64,000 nucleotides of DNA from Bartonella schoenbuchensis R1 (GTDB lineage: Bacteria; Pseudomonadota; Alphaproteobacteria; Rhizobiales; Rhizobiaceae). How positions within the stretch are numbered: the stretch's first letter is position 1; the number at the start of each line of letters is the position of its first letter. The notes beneath the pieces are model-generated. The model did no database searches, was not told the DNA's origin, and was given only the letters and a program-made list of their open reading frames with translations. Where the stretch lies: the NCBI RefSeq assembly GCF_002022685.1, contig NZ_CP019789.1, forward strand, positions 930,001-994,000, in the 5' to 3' direction. The position numbers and the translations under genes were made by a program. Shown here piece after piece: positions 50,592 to 63,004 of this stretch.

Positions 50592-53375
50592 TTATATTTC
50601 GTCGCTCGCATCAACCGCATTGCAATGCTGCTCACTTTCTTCCTCATCTGGTTCGCTAGCATTAACTTCAGGCTCAGAAATACGCTCAACAGATACAACC
50701 TTCTCACCTTTTGCTGTATTAAAGATCGTTACCCCCTTGGTTGAACGACCAGCTATGCGAATACCATTAACAGGAACACGAATAAGCTGCCCTTTATCTG
50801 AGACAAGCATAATTTGATCTTGTGCTTCCACCGGAAAGGCTGCCACTAACTTACCAATTTCAGCTGTTTTAGATGGGTCGGTTGCGCGAATCCCTTTTCC
50901 GCCACGTCCTGAAATACGGAAATCATAAGAGGAAGACCGTTTCCCATAACCAAACTCACTAACTGTTAAGAGCATTTGTTCATGGGCACTAAGTTCCATA
51001 TAACGTTCATCTGTTAATTCTGTTACGGTTGCTTCTGACTCTTCATCACCAATGACAATATCTTCATCATCTGCACCAGCTGCACGCCGTTCACTGATCA
51101 CGCGTTTAATATAGGCAGAACGCTCAGTCGACGTAGCTTCAACATGCTTTAAAATAGTCATAGAAATGACTTTATCACTATCACCCATATTGATACCACG
51201 TACCCCCATTGAATGACGCCCAACAAACACACGAACATCACTCACAGGAAAACGAATACATTGTCCATTCGCCGTTGTAAGGACAACATCATCATACTCT
51301 GTACAGGTCTCTACGGAAAGAATCTCATCTCCTTCTTCACCAAATTTCATTGCAATTTTACCATTACGGTTAACTTGAACAAAATCCGATAATTTATTGC
51401 GACGTACAGTCCCACGCATTGTTGCAAACATAACATCAAGTTTGCCCCAATCTTTCTCATCATCTGGTAAAGGCATAATTGTTGTTATACGCTCACCTTG
51501 TTGCAAGGGCAGCATATTAATTAAAGCTCGCCCACGCGATTGCGGCGTACCAATAGGCAAACGCCAAACCTTCTCTTTATAAACAATTCCACGTGATGAA
51601 AAGAAAAGAACCGGCGTATGTGTATTAGCTACAAATAAACGAGTTACAAAATCCTCATCTTTTGTAGCCATACCAGAACGCCCTTTACCTCCACGACGTT
51701 GGGCACGGTACGTATTTAAAGGCACACGTTTAATATAGCCACTATGACTAACCGTCACCACCATTTCTTCTGGTGCGATCAGATCTTCACTATCCATATC
51801 CGCACTACCGAAACCAAAAACAGTGCGCCGAGGAGTTGCAAATACTTCACGAAGAGCGTTTAGTTCATCTTTAACAATACCCATAATTCGTGAACGCGAT
51901 GCCAAAATATCGAGATAATCGGTAATATCTACACCAATTTTATTTAATTCATCAGCAATCTCATCGCGACCAAGTGCTGTTAACCTTTGCAAACGCAACT
52001 CTAGAATAGCTCGTGCCTGTTCTTCCGATAAATGATATGTATTATCCTCATGGATAATATGACGAGGATCATCAATAAGCTTAATTAAAGGTGCTATATC
52101 AACAGCCAACCAACGCCGCTCCATTAATTGCGCGCGCGCTATTTGTGGATCAGATGCTTTGCGAATTAATGCTATAATTTCATCAATATTAGCAACAGCA
52201 ATAGCAAGCCCAACTAAAACATGCGCACGCTCACGCGCCCTACGTAAAAGATATTTTGTTCTCCGACTCACCACTTCTTCACGGAAAGAAACAAATGCAC
52301 GGAGTATATCAAGCAACGTCATCTGCTCAGGTTTGCCGCCATTCAACGCAACCATATTACAACCAAAAGAGGCCTGCAGTGGCGTATAACGATACAGTTG
52401 ATTTAAAACAACATCCGCAACAGCTTCTCTCTTAAGCTCAATAACAACCCGATACCCATCACGATCAGATTCATCACGTAAATCAGAAACTCCATCAATG
52501 CGCTTATCACGAACTAATTCAGCTATTTTTTCAATCATTGTAGCTTTATTAATCTGGTAAGGTATCTCGCTTACGATAATTGCCTGCCGATTATTACGAA
52601 TTTCTTCGATATCGACTTTAGCACGCATAATAATTGAACCCCGCCCTGTTTCATACGCTGAACGAATACCCGAACTGCCAAGAATAATACCCCCTGTAGG
52701 AAAATCAGGACCAGGAATGATTTTAATCATCTCATCTAGCGTTATACTGGGGTCATCAATTAAAGCGATACACCCATCAACAACTTCACCAAGATTATGT
52801 GGAGGAATATTTGTTGCCATTCCTACAGCAATACCACCCGATCCATTTACCAAAAGGTTAGGAAAACGTGCTGGTAAAACCATAGGCTCACGTTCACGCC
52901 CATCATAATTATCTTGAAAATCAACAGTATCCTTATCAATATCAGTTAAAAGTTCTTCTGAAATTTTCTCTAAACGACATTCTGTATAACGCATCGCTGC
53001 AGGTGGGTCACCATCAATGGAACCAAAATTTCCTTGCCCGTCAATCAGCGGATTTCGCAAAGAAAAATCCTGTGCCATACGCACTAATGCATCATAAATC
53101 GAAGCATCACCGTGGGGATGAAATTTCCCCATCACTTCACCGACAACACCCGCTGATTTACGATAAGATTTGTTGAAAGAAAGGCCCATTTCATTCATCG
53201 CATGAAGAATACGACGATGAACAGGTTTTAACCCATCACGCACATCAGGTAATGCACGTGACACAATCACGCTCATCGCATAATCGAGATAAGAGCGTTG
53301 CATTTCTTCAATAATACTAACTGGCTCAATACCGGTCAGCACATCACGTTCTGTCAGTGGAGTAAGATCGGTCAC
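50592..53375 (-). CDS. gyrA: DNA gyrase subunit A
   Basis: 927 residues. Breakage-reunion subunit of gyrase with the catalytic Tyr130 ([11 protein letters not shown]. coli Tyr122). The quinolone region reads [20 protein letters not shown], giving Ala91 where E. coli has Ser83, and Asp95 for Asp87. The C-terminal beta-pinwheel includes the GyrA box QRRGGKG, and the tail is acidic ([16 protein letters not shown]). Full length. Confidence 0.97.
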   Translation of the reverse strand: MTDLTPLTERDVLTGIEPVSIIEEMQRSYLDYAMSVIVSRALPDVRDGLKPVHRRILHAMNEMGLSFNKSYRKSAGVVGEVMGKFHPHGDASIYDALVRMAQDFSLRNPLIDGQGNFGSIDGDPPAAMRYTECRLEKISEELLTDIDKDTVDFQDNYDGREREPMVLPARFPNLLVNGSGGIAVGMATNIPPHNLGEVVDGCIALIDDPSITLDEMIKIIPGPDFPTGGIILGSSGIRSAYETGRGSIIMRAKVDIEEIRNNRQAIIVSEIPYQINKATMIEKIAELVRDKRIDGVSDLRDESDRDGYRVVIELKREAVADVVLNQLYRYTPLQASFGCNMVALNGGKPEQMTLLDILRAFVSFREEVVSRRTKYLLRRARERAHVLVGLAIAVANIDEIIALIRKASDPQIARAQLMERRWLAVDIAPLIKLIDDPRHIIHEDNTYHLSEEQARAILELRLQRLTALGRDEIADELNKIGVDITDYLDILASRSRIMGIVKDELNALREVFATPRRTVFGFGSADMDSEDLIAPEEMVVTVSHSGYIKRVPLNTYRAQRRGGKGRSGMATKDEDFVTRLFVANTHTPVLFFSSRGIVYKEKVWRLPIGTPQSRGRALINMLPLQQGERITTIMPLPDDEKDWGKLDVMFATMRGTVRRNKLSDFVQVNRNGKIAMKFGEEGDEILSVETCTEYDDVVLTTANGQCIRFPVSDVRVFVGRHSMGVRGINMGDSDKVISMTILKHVEATSTERSAYIKRVISERRAAGADDEDIVIGDEESEATVTELTDERYMELSAHEQMLLTVSEFGYGKRSSSYDFRISGRGGKGIRATDPSKTAEIGKLVAAFPVEAQDQIMLVSDKGQLIRVPVNGIRIAGRSTKGVTIFNTAKGEKVVSVERISEPEVNASEPDEEESEQHCNAVDASDEI

Positions 53376-53895
53376 AGTTTCAATACTTTCAAAAAAGAAT
53401 CATTTTGATCGTTTATATCGAAAAATATTTTAAAATGCTAACTCCCCTGCCCACAAGAGAGTGAGAATTGAACAATAATTTCCAACATATTATTTGTTTA
53501 TATGAAAAATCAGAAATAAAATGAATATAACTCACTCCCCTGAGTTAAAAAACGAAATAAACAATACCCAATGAATCTCTTCAAATTCCCCGCGTATTTT
53601 AAGCAATCTTTTCAATAAAAACACTAAAATAAAGATTTTAAAAATAGACCATTGCCTTTACAAACAATCTTCATCATCTTCAGTCTACTTACATACTTTT
53701 TGACATGAGGGCACGACACAAGCGCCCTATGTTATAACCTATCACAATATCTTCTACTACATTTACTGATCAGTCTAACTGCATGATACAAAATAAATTT
53801 TTCTATTTTTCTTATAAAAAAATAAGCTTCAAATTAGAAATTTACCCTTCTTACTTGAAAATGAAAAAGCAATAATAATATCATTTCATAGATTA
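53376..53895. other. Intergenic region between ssb and gyrA
   Basis: About 520 AT-rich bases. It should hold the gyrA promoter and the ssb 3' end (both minus strand). No gene, repeat or clear terminator was recognised. Confidence 0.45.
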
Positions 53896-54405
53896 TCAAA
53901 ACGGCACATCATCATCCAATTGGTGTGAGAAATTCCCTTCCAAATAATTACTGTTCTGACTAAAATCCTCTTTGCGATCAAAACTACTATCACCAAAGTC
54001 ACCACCGCCTAACGGACTTGTGTCTTGCATTCTCTCGCCACCATCCATAGCGCCACGGCCTTCAAGCATTTGTAATTCACCACGATATTTTTGTAAAACA
54101 ATCTCTGTCGTATAACGATCATTACCATTTTGATCTTGCCATTTGCGTGTTTGCAATTGACCTTCAATATAAATTTTGTTGCCTTTTTTTAGATATTGCT
54201 CCGCAATCTTTACAAGGTTTTCATTAAAAATAACAATACTATGCCACTCAGTGCGTTCTTTACGTTCATTCGTATTACGGTCACGCCAGCTTTCCGAGGT
54301 GGCAATACGTAGATTTGCCACTTGATCACCAGAGTTCAAACGACGGATTTCAGGATCAGCACCAAGGTTACCAATCAAAATAACTTTATTAAGGCTACCA
54401 GCCAT
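53896..54405 (-). CDS. ssb: Single-stranded DNA-binding protein (chromosomal)
   Basis: 169 residues. OB-fold in the first 110 ([60 protein letters not shown]), a Gly/Ser/Asn linker, and the acidic tip DDDVPF that recruits repair partners. Divergent from uvrA as in many Proteobacteria. It is distinct from the phage SSB at 15120. Confidence 0.96.
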   Translation of the reverse strand: MAGSLNKVILIGNLGADPEIRRLNSGDQVANLRIATSESWRDRNTNERKERTEWHSIVIFNENLVKIAEQYLKKGNKIYIEGQLQTRKWQDQNGNDRYTTEIVLQKYRGELQMLEGRGAMDGGERMQDTSPLGGGDFGDSSFDRKEDFSQNSNYLEGNFSHQLDDDVPF

Positions 54406-54626
54406 TATACAAACTCCAAAATTTTAAACCACTTTATATAGTAAAAGATGATAAAAACATATAACTATGTTCATTATAAAGGAAAAAAGCTGTGTTTTTA
54501 CTCCTTTTTCCAAAAGAATTTACACTCTTCTTTCCCATTATAATAATGGAACACATTGTAATTTCAAAGAAAAGGTCTTATTTCACATAATAGTGTAAAA
54601 TTTTTGTTCATACGCCAAGGATCAGC
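54406..54626. promoter_or_regulatory. Divergent ssb/uvrA promoter region
   Basis: 221 bases between divergent repair genes. Single GTTC/GAAC half-sites are present (near 54467, 54551 and 54607), but I did not find a full alphaproteobacterial LexA box (GTTC-N7-GTTC), so SOS control is not shown. Confidence 0.4.
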
Positions 54627-57542
54627 ATGCCTCACCAAAAATATATTTCTATTCGCGGCGCACGTGAACATAATCTTAAAAACATCGATCTTGACCTCCC
54701 TCGTAATCAATTAATTATTATAACAGGACTTTCTGGCTCAGGTAAATCATCCTTAGCTTTTGATACAATTTACGCTGAGGGCCAACGTCGTTATGTTGAA
54801 AGCCTTTCTGCCTATGCACGCCAGTTTTTGGAAATGATGCAAAAGCCAGATGTTGATCAAATAGATGGTCTCTCCCCTGCTATCTCTATTGAACAAAAAA
54901 CCACTAGCCGCAATCCTCGTTCAACAGTTGGTACTGTAACTGAAATTTACGATTATATGCGCCTTCTCTTTGCCCGTATCGGTATTCCTTATTCACCTGC
55001 TACAGGCCTTCCTATTGAAAATCAGACAATCAGCCAAATGGTTGACCAAATTATGGCCTTACCAGAGGGTACGCGGATTTTTATTATGGCGCCTTTAGTA
55101 CGAGGAAGAAAAGGCGAATATAGAAAAGAGCTAGCAGAACTTTTAAGAAAAGGATTTCAACGTGCCAAAGTTGATGGCAAATTCTATGAAATTCCTGATA
55201 TCCCTCCTCTTAACAAAAAATACAAACATGATATAGATGTAGTGGTAGACCGCCTTGTTGTGCGTCATGATATTACTTCTCGTTTGGCTGATAGTATAGA
55301 AACCTGTCTGCAGCTTGCAAATGGACTTGCGATTGCTGAAATGGCAGATCAACCTTTGACAATAAAGGAAACCTCAAAGGAATCTGCCAATAAATCAAAA
55401 AATGAAACACATAAACGACTCATTTTTTCAGAAAAATTCGCCTGCCCTATATCTGGCTTTTCTATTCCTGAAATTGAGCCACGTCTCTTTTCATTCAACA
55501 ACCCTTTTGGTGCTTGTCCCACTTGTGATGGGCTTGGCATTCAAAAAGCAATCGATCCAGCAAAAATTGTACCCAATGAAAATCTTACTTTAAAATCTGG
55601 AGCTATTGCCCCTTGGTTTAAATCACCCTCACCTTACCACAACCAAATACTAAAAGCGTTAGGCAAAGCCTATGAATTTAAACTCACAGATAAATGGTGT
55701 GAACTTTCAGATGAAGCCAGGCGTGCTATTTTATATGGTACAAAAACAAAAGAAATCCCCCTTATCCATGAAGATGAAAGTTGCTCTAACACAACAACCC
55801 AATATTTTGAAGGCGTTATTCCAAATATGGAACGGCAATGGAAAGAAACTGATTCCGCTGGTTCATATAAAGAAATCGAATATTACATGTCTTCTTCACC
55901 TTGCCGAGCTTGTAATGGTTATCGGTTAAAACCAGAAGCACTCTGTGTTAAAATTCACGAAATGCACATTGGGCAAGTATCAGAACTCTCTATCCTAAAA
56001 GCAAATGATTGGTTTGCTAATATTGATCAATATCTTAATAAAAAACAACGTAGTATTGCAGCACGTATTTTAAAAGAAATCCGTAAACGTTTAGAATTTT
56101 TAAATCATGTGGGACTTGAATATCTTACCTTATCTCGAAATTCAGGAACACTTTCAGGTGGAGAAAGTCAACGTATTCGGCTAGCATCTCAAATTGGTTC
56201 TGGTCTCACAGGTGTGCTTTATGTCTTAGATGAACCATCTATTGGCTTACACCAACGCGATAATGGACTTCTTCTAAAAACGCTGTGCCATTTACGTGAT
56301 CTTGGCAATACAGTTATCGTTGTTGAACATGATGAAGATGCCATTCTTACTGCAGATTATGTAGTGGATATTGGCCCTGCTGCAGGTGTTCATGGTGGAG
56401 AAGTTATTGCTCAAGGTACACCGCAGGAAATCATGAACAATCCATCCTCGCTTACAGGCCAATATCTTTCAGGAAAAATGGCAGTTACTATGCCTGCCAA
56501 GCGACGTAAAATATCAAAATCAAAAGTACTTAAAGTGATTGGTGCTCAAGGTAATAACCTTAAAAATATCAATGCCGACATCCCTCTTGGAACCTTCACT
56601 TGTGTAACTGGTGTTTCAGGTGGAGGAAAATCAACATTTCTCATTGAAACTCTGTTTAAAGCTGCATCGCGCCACATTATGGGAAGTCATCAAAATCCAG
56701 CACCCTATACCAAAATTGAAGGACTAGAATTACTTGATAAGGTCATTGATATTAATCAATCACCTATTGGGCGCACCCCACGCTCTAATCCAGCAACTTA
56801 TACTGGTGCTTTTACTGCAATCCGCGATTGGTTTGCTGAACTTCCTGAATCAAAGGCTCGTGGTTATCAAGCAGGACGTTTTTCATTTAATGTCAAAGGG
56901 GGGCGTTGTGAAGCATGCCAAGGCGATGGTGTTATTAAAATTGAAATGCACTTTTTACCTGATATTTATGTTACATGTGATATATGCCAAGGAAAACGCT
57001 ATAATAGAGAAACGCTAGAAGTAAAATTTAAAGGAAAATCCATTGCTGACGTACTTGATATGACAGTCGAAAAGGCTGAAAAATTTTTCCAAGCTGTTCC
57101 TGCTATTCACAACACAATGAAGACTCTTGTCAAAACTGGCCTTGGCTATATCAAAGTTGGGCAGCAAGCTACAACGCTTTCTGGTGGTGAAGCTCAGCGC
57201 GTAAAACTTGCCAAAGAACTTTCACGCAAAACAACAGGTCGCACACTCTATATTTTAGACGAACCAACAACTGGTTTACATTTCCATGATGTTGCAAAAC
57301 TTCTTGAAGTTTTGCATGAACTCGTCGAGCAAGGCAATACAGTTGTAGTTATCGAGCATAATCTTGAAGTCATTAAGACAGCTGATTGGATTATTGATCT
57401 AGGACCAGAAGGTGGAGATGGTGGTGGTCAAATCGTTGCAATTGGTCGCCCTGAAGATATTATAAATATTCCTGAATCCTATACTGGAAAATTTCTAAAA
57501 GAGCTTTTGTTACGCCGACCTTTGCATAATTCAGACTCTTAA
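54627..57542 (+). CDS. uvrA: Excinuclease ABC subunit A
   Basis: 971 residues. Damage-recognition ATPase of nucleotide excision repair. Two ABC modules: Walker [13 protein letters not shown] near 35 and [13 protein letters not shown] near 670; signatures [12 protein letters not shown] and [15 protein letters not shown]; Walker [14 protein letters not shown] and [13 protein letters not shown]. The C-terminal zinc finger is complete (CEACQGDG ... [10 protein letters not shown]). The first zinc module begins CPISGF with Ser where E. coli has Cys, a form I recall in related alphaproteobacteria. Full length. Confidence 0.97.
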   Translation: MPHQKYISIRGAREHNLKNIDLDLPRNQLIIITGLSGSGKSSLAFDTIYAEGQRRYVESLSAYARQFLEMMQKPDVDQIDGLSPAISIEQKTTSRNPRSTVGTVTEIYDYMRLLFARIGIPYSPATGLPIENQTISQMVDQIMALPEGTRIFIMAPLVRGRKGEYRKELAELLRKGFQRAKVDGKFYEIPDIPPLNKKYKHDIDVVVDRLVVRHDITSRLADSIETCLQLANGLAIAEMADQPLTIKETSKESANKSKNETHKRLIFSEKFACPISGFSIPEIEPRLFSFNNPFGACPTCDGLGIQKAIDPAKIVPNENLTLKSGAIAPWFKSPSPYHNQILKALGKAYEFKLTDKWCELSDEARRAILYGTKTKEIPLIHEDESCSNTTTQYFEGVIPNMERQWKETDSAGSYKEIEYYMSSSPCRACNGYRLKPEALCVKIHEMHIGQVSELSILKANDWFANIDQYLNKKQRSIAARILKEIRKRLEFLNHVGLEYLTLSRNSGTLSGGESQRIRLASQIGSGLTGVLYVLDEPSIGLHQRDNGLLLKTLCHLRDLGNTVIVVEHDEDAILTADYVVDIGPAAGVHGGEVIAQGTPQEIMNNPSSLTGQYLSGKMAVTMPAKRRKISKSKVLKVIGAQGNNLKNINADIPLGTFTCVTGVSGGGKSTFLIETLFKAASRHIMGSHQNPAPYTKIEGLELLDKVIDINQSPIGRTPRSNPATYTGAFTAIRDWFAELPESKARGYQAGRFSFNVKGGRCEACQGDGVIKIEMHFLPDIYVTCDICQGKRYNRETLEVKFKGKSIADVLDMTVEKAEKFFQAVPAIHNTMKTLVKTGLGYIKVGQQATTLSGGEAQRVKLAKELSRKTTGRTLYILDEPTTGLHFHDVAKLLEVLHELVEQGNTVVVIEHNLEVIKTADWIIDLGPEGGDGGGQIVAIGRPEDIINIPESYTGKFLKELLLRRPLHNSDS

Positions 57543-57755
57543 AATAAGTCGAAAATAATTTATGCACTTTATGCACCTAATGATATTGATGTACAAAATA
57601 AGGTTTGTAACTCATAATTGTACCGTTTTTATTCTTCACAAGCCATTTTATGCTATAATACAATAATATTTTACTTCATATGTTATGTTGGAATTGTTTG
57701 CCAAAAAAACACACAATTATATTATTTTTGATTTTTTCGTATAGAAACTATTTGT
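57543..57755. other. Intergenic region between uvrA and glnB
   Basis: About 210 AT-rich bases without a gene. No clear uvrA terminator was found. Confidence 0.4.
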
Positions 57756-57771
57756 TGGCACATCTCGTGCT
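57756..57771 (+). promoter_or_regulatory. Candidate sigma54 promoter of glnBA
   Basis: TGGCAC, five bases, GTGCT. GG and GC are 12 bases apart as in -24/-12 promoters, with one mismatch to the TGGCAC-N5-TTGCW core. It lies 58 bases before the glnB start. Nitrogen-regulated sigma54 control of glnBA is known in rhizobia. Whether this genome encodes sigma54 cannot be seen. Confidence 0.4.
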
Positions 57772-57805
57772 TGCCAATATAATGTATAGTAGCCTAAAAA
57801 GATAA

Positions 57806-58168
<363 letters not shown>

Positions 58169-58206
58169 CATTTACAAAAATTTTTAGTCCAATAAGGAAA
58201 TTGCAT

Positions 58207-59616
58207 ATGACGACCGTATCAGACATACTTAAACAGATTGCAGATAATGACATACGCTTTGTTGATTTACGTTTCACTGACCCGTGGGGTAAATTACACC
58301 ACGTCACAATAGATGTTACCGCAATCAGTGAAGATACATTTACTGATGGCGTCATGTTTGATGGCTCTTCAATTGCTGGATGGAAAACAATTAATGAATC
58401 TGACATGGTGTTGATGCCAAATCCAGAAACAGCTCATATGGATCCCTTTTTTGCTCAGTCTACTTTAGTCATACTTTGTGACGTACTCGATCCTGTTTCT
58501 GGAGAATTGTATAGTAGAGATCCGCGTTCTATCGCAAAAAGAGCAGAAGCTTACATGAAATCCTTAGGTATAGGTGATACAGTTAATATAGGCCCAGAAG
58601 CAGAATTTTTTATTTTTGACGACGTACGTTATAAAAATGACCCATACAATACAGGCTTTAAGGTTGATTCAAGTGAACTTCCATCAAATGATGACACTGA
58701 ATATGAAATGGGTAATCTCGGGCACCGACCACGTATGAAATGTGGTTATTTTCCAGTTCCTCCTATTGACTCTTGTCAAGACATGCGTTCTGAAATGCTC
58801 ACTGCACTAAAAGACATGGGCGTAAATGTTGAAAAACATCATCATGAAGTAGCTGCAGCTCAACACGAATTGGGTATTCAATACGATACATTAGTTCGAG
58901 AAGCTGATAAAATGCAAATTTTTAAATACGCTGTGCATCAAATTGCAAACAGTTATGGAAAAACAGCGACTTTCATGCCAAAACCAATTTTTGGTGATAA
59001 TGGCTCAGGCATGCATGTTCACATATCAATTTGGAAAGATGGAAAACCAACCTTTGCAGGAAATGAATACGCCGGATTATCAGAAACCTGCTTATTTTTT
59101 ATCGGTGGTATCATTAAACATGCAAAAGCAATCAACGCTTTTACAAACCCATCTACTAATTCTTATAAGCGTTTAGTTCCTGGGTTTGAAGCACCTGTTC
59201 TTCTTGCTTATTCTGCACGCAATCGTTCGGCATCTTGTCGTATTCCATTCAGTTCCTCACCAAATTCAAAACGCGTAGAAATCCGTTTCCCAGATCTAAC
59301 AGCAAATCCATATCTAGCATTTTCAGCGCTCTTAATGGCTGGCCTTGACGGCATTAAAAATAAAATTCACCCTGGACAAGCTATGGATAAAGATCTTTAT
59401 GATCTGCCCCCTAAAGAACTTAAAGACATCCCTACAGTTTCAGGTAGCTTGCGGGAAGCGCTTGAAGCTCTTGATAAAGATCGTAGCTTTCTTAAAGCAG
59501 GAGATGTTTTTGATGACGACCAAATCAATTCTTTCATTGAATTGAAAATGCAAGAAATCTTGCGTTATGAAATGACTCCGCATCCTATTGAATTCGATAT
59601 GTATTATTCTGTTTAA
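58207..59616 (+). CDS. glnA: Glutamine synthetase type I
   Basis: 469 residues, starting at the ATG behind AAGGA (a TTG two codons earlier is in frame). Forms glutamine from glutamate and ammonia. Motifs: [28 protein letters not shown], the metal/ATP region [37 protein letters not shown], and the adenylylation site Tyr in [15 protein letters not shown] near 398. Full length. Regulated through PII from the preceding gene. Confidence 0.97.
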   Translation: MTTVSDILKQIADNDIRFVDLRFTDPWGKLHHVTIDVTAISEDTFTDGVMFDGSSIAGWKTINESDMVLMPNPETAHMDPFFAQSTLVILCDVLDPVSGELYSRDPRSIAKRAEAYMKSLGIGDTVNIGPEAEFFIFDDVRYKNDPYNTGFKVDSSELPSNDDTEYEMGNLGHRPRMKCGYFPVPPIDSCQDMRSEMLTALKDMGVNVEKHHHEVAAAQHELGIQYDTLVREADKMQIFKYAVHQIANSYGKTATFMPKPIFGDNGSGMHVHISIWKDGKPTFAGNEYAGLSETCLFFIGGIIKHAKAINAFTNPSTNSYKRLVPGFEAPVLLAYSARNRSASCRIPFSSSPNSKRVEIRFPDLTANPYLAFSALLMAGLDGIKNKIHPGQAMDKDLYDLPPKELKDIPTVSGSLREALEALDKDRSFLKAGDVFDDDQINSFIELKMQEILRYEMTPHPIEFDMYYSV

Positions 59617-59642
59617 AGAATAAGTCACATTGTTTAATCTAA

Positions 59643-59685
59643 AAATGGAGGTTTAACCTCCATTTGTTGTGATGTTTTTTTCTAA
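59643..59685 (+). terminator. Terminator of glnBA
   Basis: A perfect 9-base stem AAATGGAGG/CCTCCATTT with a 5-base loop (59643-59665), T-rich afterwards. Confidence 0.7.
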
Positions 59686-59767
59686 AGAGCATTACTACCC
59701 TTTTATTGAGATACTTTTCCTTTATAAAAGAGATTGAATCCTTTCGAATCAATAATTAGGGTCTCTA

Positions 59768-60313
59768 ATGCTGCAGATTTATCGATCTTTTTTTATTCTT
59801 TTATGCCTTGCTTCTATTATATCAACAGTGCAAGCCAATGGAGTAACCGATGAAGAATTGATAAATCTACAAAAGGAAATTTCCATTTATAATAAAGCAC
59901 TTAAAGAAATTGATTCAGATGCTATCTTAAATGCTATTCCCCCAAAAATTATTGAGAGTTTAGCTGTCAAAAAAAATCTCAATAAAGCACAATTTCAACA
60001 AATAATAAAAAGCCACATAGAACAGCTAGCGAAAAATTATAAAATCGAGAATATAAAAATCGACCAAACACAAAAACGTGAAGGAAAACTCGATAACGGC
60101 ATTCCTTATTTTATTATGCCTTTAGAAATTGCAATTACGATAAATAGTGGAAAAAAGTCTTGTATTAAAAGTGAGATTATTGCCCTTCTCGAAAATAATC
60201 AGTGGTATTTTATTCGTGGCAATGACGACACAGCTTTAAACATAACCAATGAAGCTTTCCCTGGACTTGAAAAAATAAAAATTAATTCAACTAAAATTAT
60301 AAAAATATCGTAA
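59768..60313 (+). CDS. Exported hypothetical protein
   Basis: 181 residues. A signal peptide (LQIYRSFFILLCLASIISTV, QANG cleavage) predicts a periplasmic protein. The mature part is Lys/Ile-rich with helix (LINLQKEISIYNKALKEIDS) then a beta-rich end (YFIMPLEIAITINSGKKSCI, NNQWYFIRG), suggestive of a small NTF2-like or cystatin-like fold, which is a guess. No family named. Confidence 0.7.
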   Translation: MLQIYRSFFILLCLASIISTVQANGVTDEELINLQKEISIYNKALKEIDSDAILNAIPPKIIESLAVKKNLNKAQFQQIIKSHIEQLAKNYKIENIKIDQTQKREGKLDNGIPYFIMPLEIAITINSGKKSCIKSEIIALLENNQWYFIRGNDDTALNITNEAFPGLEKIKINSTKIIKIS

Positions 60314-60355
60314 TTGGAAATTTCATGTTCATGTATGAGCAGAAGAAGGTTCCAC

Positions 60356-61138
60356 TTACGCGCAGGCAGTAATGATTGCAGCTGCTGCATTAAACTCACT
60401 CTTTTTGTAAGCTCGCCGCATCATCGCTTCCTTATCAACACCCCATTGTTTCTTCGTCCAGTTCTCATCTAAATGAGCAATATCCCAAGCATTATCCAAA
60501 TTAATTTTCTTTTCAGCTACAGCAAAAGCAATAAGGGCAGAGCCCGTTAAAGTAGTCATTGCATGAAGTGCAGCAAGTATATAAGGGGATTCTATCTTGC
60601 GTAAATAATTACTCACCGCTTGAATAGCTTCCCATGGTTGTTCAATATGCATAACTCCTGCTGCTATATTAAAACGTGCACCAAGTTTTTCCTCTACCCA
60701 ATCAAGTAAAAAATCCCATTGCTCACATTGTTGTTCTACAAGTTCTTTTGGTGTTTGTGCACGATAAAAAATCATATCACACGCAACAAAACGCAATAAA
60801 TCTTCAAAAATAATTTGCATATTATCGGCTATACCATCAACAACAGTGTTAACAAGACGCGTAATTGGCATTTTTCCGGGATCAATGCTCTCTTCTTGCA
60901 CAGTAAATTCCTGTGCTACTAATGCAGCAAGTGCTTCTGTTGACATGAGAAGACAGCGTCTCGCAGGTGTCTTTACTGGGGTTCCATCTAATAATATGGA
61001 AAAACCTCCCTCTTCATGCGCAATACTTACTTCCTTATAAAATCGCTTAGGTAGTGGCTGACATGAAAGCTTTTGTACTTTGTAAACAGGATTATCGTCG
61101 TCTAACGGCATATTAAAATCATCTAAAATTTTACGCAT
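60356..61138 (-). CDS. ATP12-family F1-ATPase assembly chaperone
   Basis: 260 residues. ATP12 proteins bind the F1 alpha subunit before assembly and are found in mitochondria and Alphaproteobacteria. Matches: RFYKEVSIAHEEGGFSILLD, GTPVKTPARRCLLMSTEAL, AALVAQEFTVQEESIDPGKM, PITRLVNTVVDG, and LLRFVACDMIFYRAQTPKEL. Length normal. In related genomes it often lies near an RluA-type gene, as here. Confidence 0.92.
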   Translation of the reverse strand: MRKILDDFNMPLDDDNPVYKVQKLSCQPLPKRFYKEVSIAHEEGGFSILLDGTPVKTPARRCLLMSTEALAALVAQEFTVQEESIDPGKMPITRLVNTVVDGIADNMQIIFEDLLRFVACDMIFYRAQTPKELVEQQCEQWDFLLDWVEEKLGARFNIAAGVMHIEQPWEAIQAVSNYLRKIESPYILAALHAMTTLTGSALIAFAVAEKKINLDNAWDIAHLDENWTKKQWGVDKEAMMRRAYKKSEFNAAAAIITACA

Positions 61139-61793
61139 ATTGTTCTACTTCTAATATGTTCAATTAATCCACTGAATTTCTAGAATAGAATCCACACACT
61201 TCTCGTACATCAGATACCATGTGAAAAGCTTAGGAAAGACCAATTGTACTTATAGTTAGCTGATTTCACTATTGATATCCAAGATTGAATTTTTAGCGTA
61301 GCATTCTTTCACTTTCATACCAATCTCTCCATGAGACTCAAACAAAATTATAAAGGGGTGATTAAGAAGGTAATCATTAACCGTTTGCATTACCAATAAA
61401 ACAATTAAATAATAAAACTGATATACCTAATTGAAAATACAGCGTAATTTTCCAACCACCACACCAAGAAAAGGTAGGATATCTAGCTTATATGAATTAA
61501 ATTTGCTAAAATTTTCATTCTTAAACAAAGTAAACTTTAAATATTGTTTTATTACAGATTAAAAACAATACCCACTTATAAACTCAAACTATTTCTTACA
61601 TTTCATTACTGACAGTTTAAGGCATAAAGTTGCTATCGTTTTTTACTAAATAAAACTCTAGTGATATTTCGACCCATTCATAATTTGGCAGTTTATAACC
61701 AAATTTTTCAAATGCCTTTTTATAATAATAAGTAATTAAACACTGCTAATAAACTGTGTTACTACAATTATAAAATTAAGCTGAAGTTTTTTA
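61139..61793. other. Intergenic region between rluC-like and ATP12-like genes
   Basis: About 655 AT-rich bases with many stops in all frames. Many rhizobial genomes have a HAD-family hydrolase gene between these two genes. I see no intact gene and no recognisable remnant. Confidence 0.45.
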
Positions 61794-62774
61794 TTACTCT
61801 GTATCACCATCATTTTCATTAAAAGCCAAAAGATTAAAACTTTGTACCATATGGGGTGGTAAAGGAGCTATAATATCCAATATGCCACCTGAAGGATGAG
61901 GAATACGAATACGGCGCGCATGAAGATGAAGACGATTTTGAATGCCGCCAGGTAATTCCCAATTATTATCAGAAAAAAAATACTTTGAATCACCAATAAT
62001 TGGATGGTCCATATAAGCTGCGTGAACACGTAGTTGATGTGTTCTGCCAGTATAAGGCTCCATTTCTAACCAAGACAGAGCCCGCCCTCGTGTATCTAGA
62101 ACACGATAGTAAGAAACCGCGTGATTAGAATCTGGTTCCCCATGTTCACAAACACGCATTTTATCGCCTTGTGCAGTCGTTTCCTTTACCATCCATGTTG
62201 AAATTTTATCTTGCTTTTTTCTAGGCACTCCCCGTACCAATGCCCAATAAGTTTTTTTCGTTTCTCGTGCTCGAAAAGCGGCAGTCAAAGCTTGTGCAGC
62301 CCCTCTTGATCGAGCAATAATAAGTACACCTGATGTCTCACGATCAAGACGATGAACTAACCGTGGTTTTTCCCCTTTTTTATTACGCCATACTTCAAGC
62401 ATACCATCAATATGGCACGTTAAACCAGAGCCACCTTGTACAGCCAAACCTGCAGGTTTGTTTAATACAAAGATTTTTGGATCTTTATAAAGAAGCATTT
62501 TTTCTAAAATGGCCAATTTGGCTTGATCATGAATAGTTTTATCCGTTACAGAAAGATTTTTCTTATTATCAACAGATAAAAACGGCACACGAATAGACTG
62601 CCCTACAATAAGACGTATATCAGTTTTAACACGCCTGCCATCAACGCGTATCTGACCAGAACGCAGCAGTTTTTGTAGATACCCAAACGCAAGCCCTGGA
62701 TAATGCACCTTAAACCAACGATCTAAGCGCATTCCGCTTTCACCTTCCTCAACCTTTTTGATTTCTACACCCAC
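61794..62774 (-). CDS. rluC: RluA/RluC-family pseudouridine synthase
   Basis: About 326 residues from GTG (GVEIKKVEEGESG), with AGAGG just upstream; a TTG start at 62795 is also possible. An S4 RNA-binding domain comes first (MRLDRWFKVHYPGLAFGYLQ, KLLRSGQIRVDGRRVKTDIR). The catalytic domain has the aspartate in VHRLDRETSGVLIIARSRGA, then EPYTGRTHQLRVHAAYMDHP and GDSKYF. It likely modifies 23S rRNA; the RluC assignment over RluD rests on the general form only. Confidence 0.88.
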   Translation of the reverse strand: MGVEIKKVEEGESGMRLDRWFKVHYPGLAFGYLQKLLRSGQIRVDGRRVKTDIRLIVGQSIRVPFLSVDNKKNLSVTDKTIHDQAKLAILEKMLLYKDPKIFVLNKPAGLAVQGGSGLTCHIDGMLEVWRNKKGEKPRLVHRLDRETSGVLIIARSRGAAQALTAAFRARETKKTYWALVRGVPRKKQDKISTWMVKETTAQGDKMRVCEHGEPDSNHAVSYYRVLDTRGRALSWLEMEPYTGRTHQLRVHAAYMDHPIIGDSKYFFSDNNWELPGGIQNRLHLHARRIRIPHPSGGILDIIAPLPPHMVQSFNLLAFNENDGDTE

Positions 62775-63004
62775 TGTGACCCTCTTGCTATACAATTTCT
62801 TTGTTTACCAATTGTATTTTCTCGTCTTTATAAACGCAAAAACTACATCCTTTTAAAATTAGACTTTATCACATTGCATTACAATCAGTATCCAAAATTG
62901 CATTTCCTTTCTGTATAAATTTCATTACTTCAAAGAAAACAACTACATAAAGAACTAGTAATCCTAATTTTGTGACTGTAATAGCTGTTGGAGATAACCA
63001 TCCC

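Noticed and set aside
54406..54626. LexA (SOS) box between ssb and uvrA
   Set aside because: Only isolated GTTC/GAAC half-sites; no pair at the alphaproteobacterial spacing.
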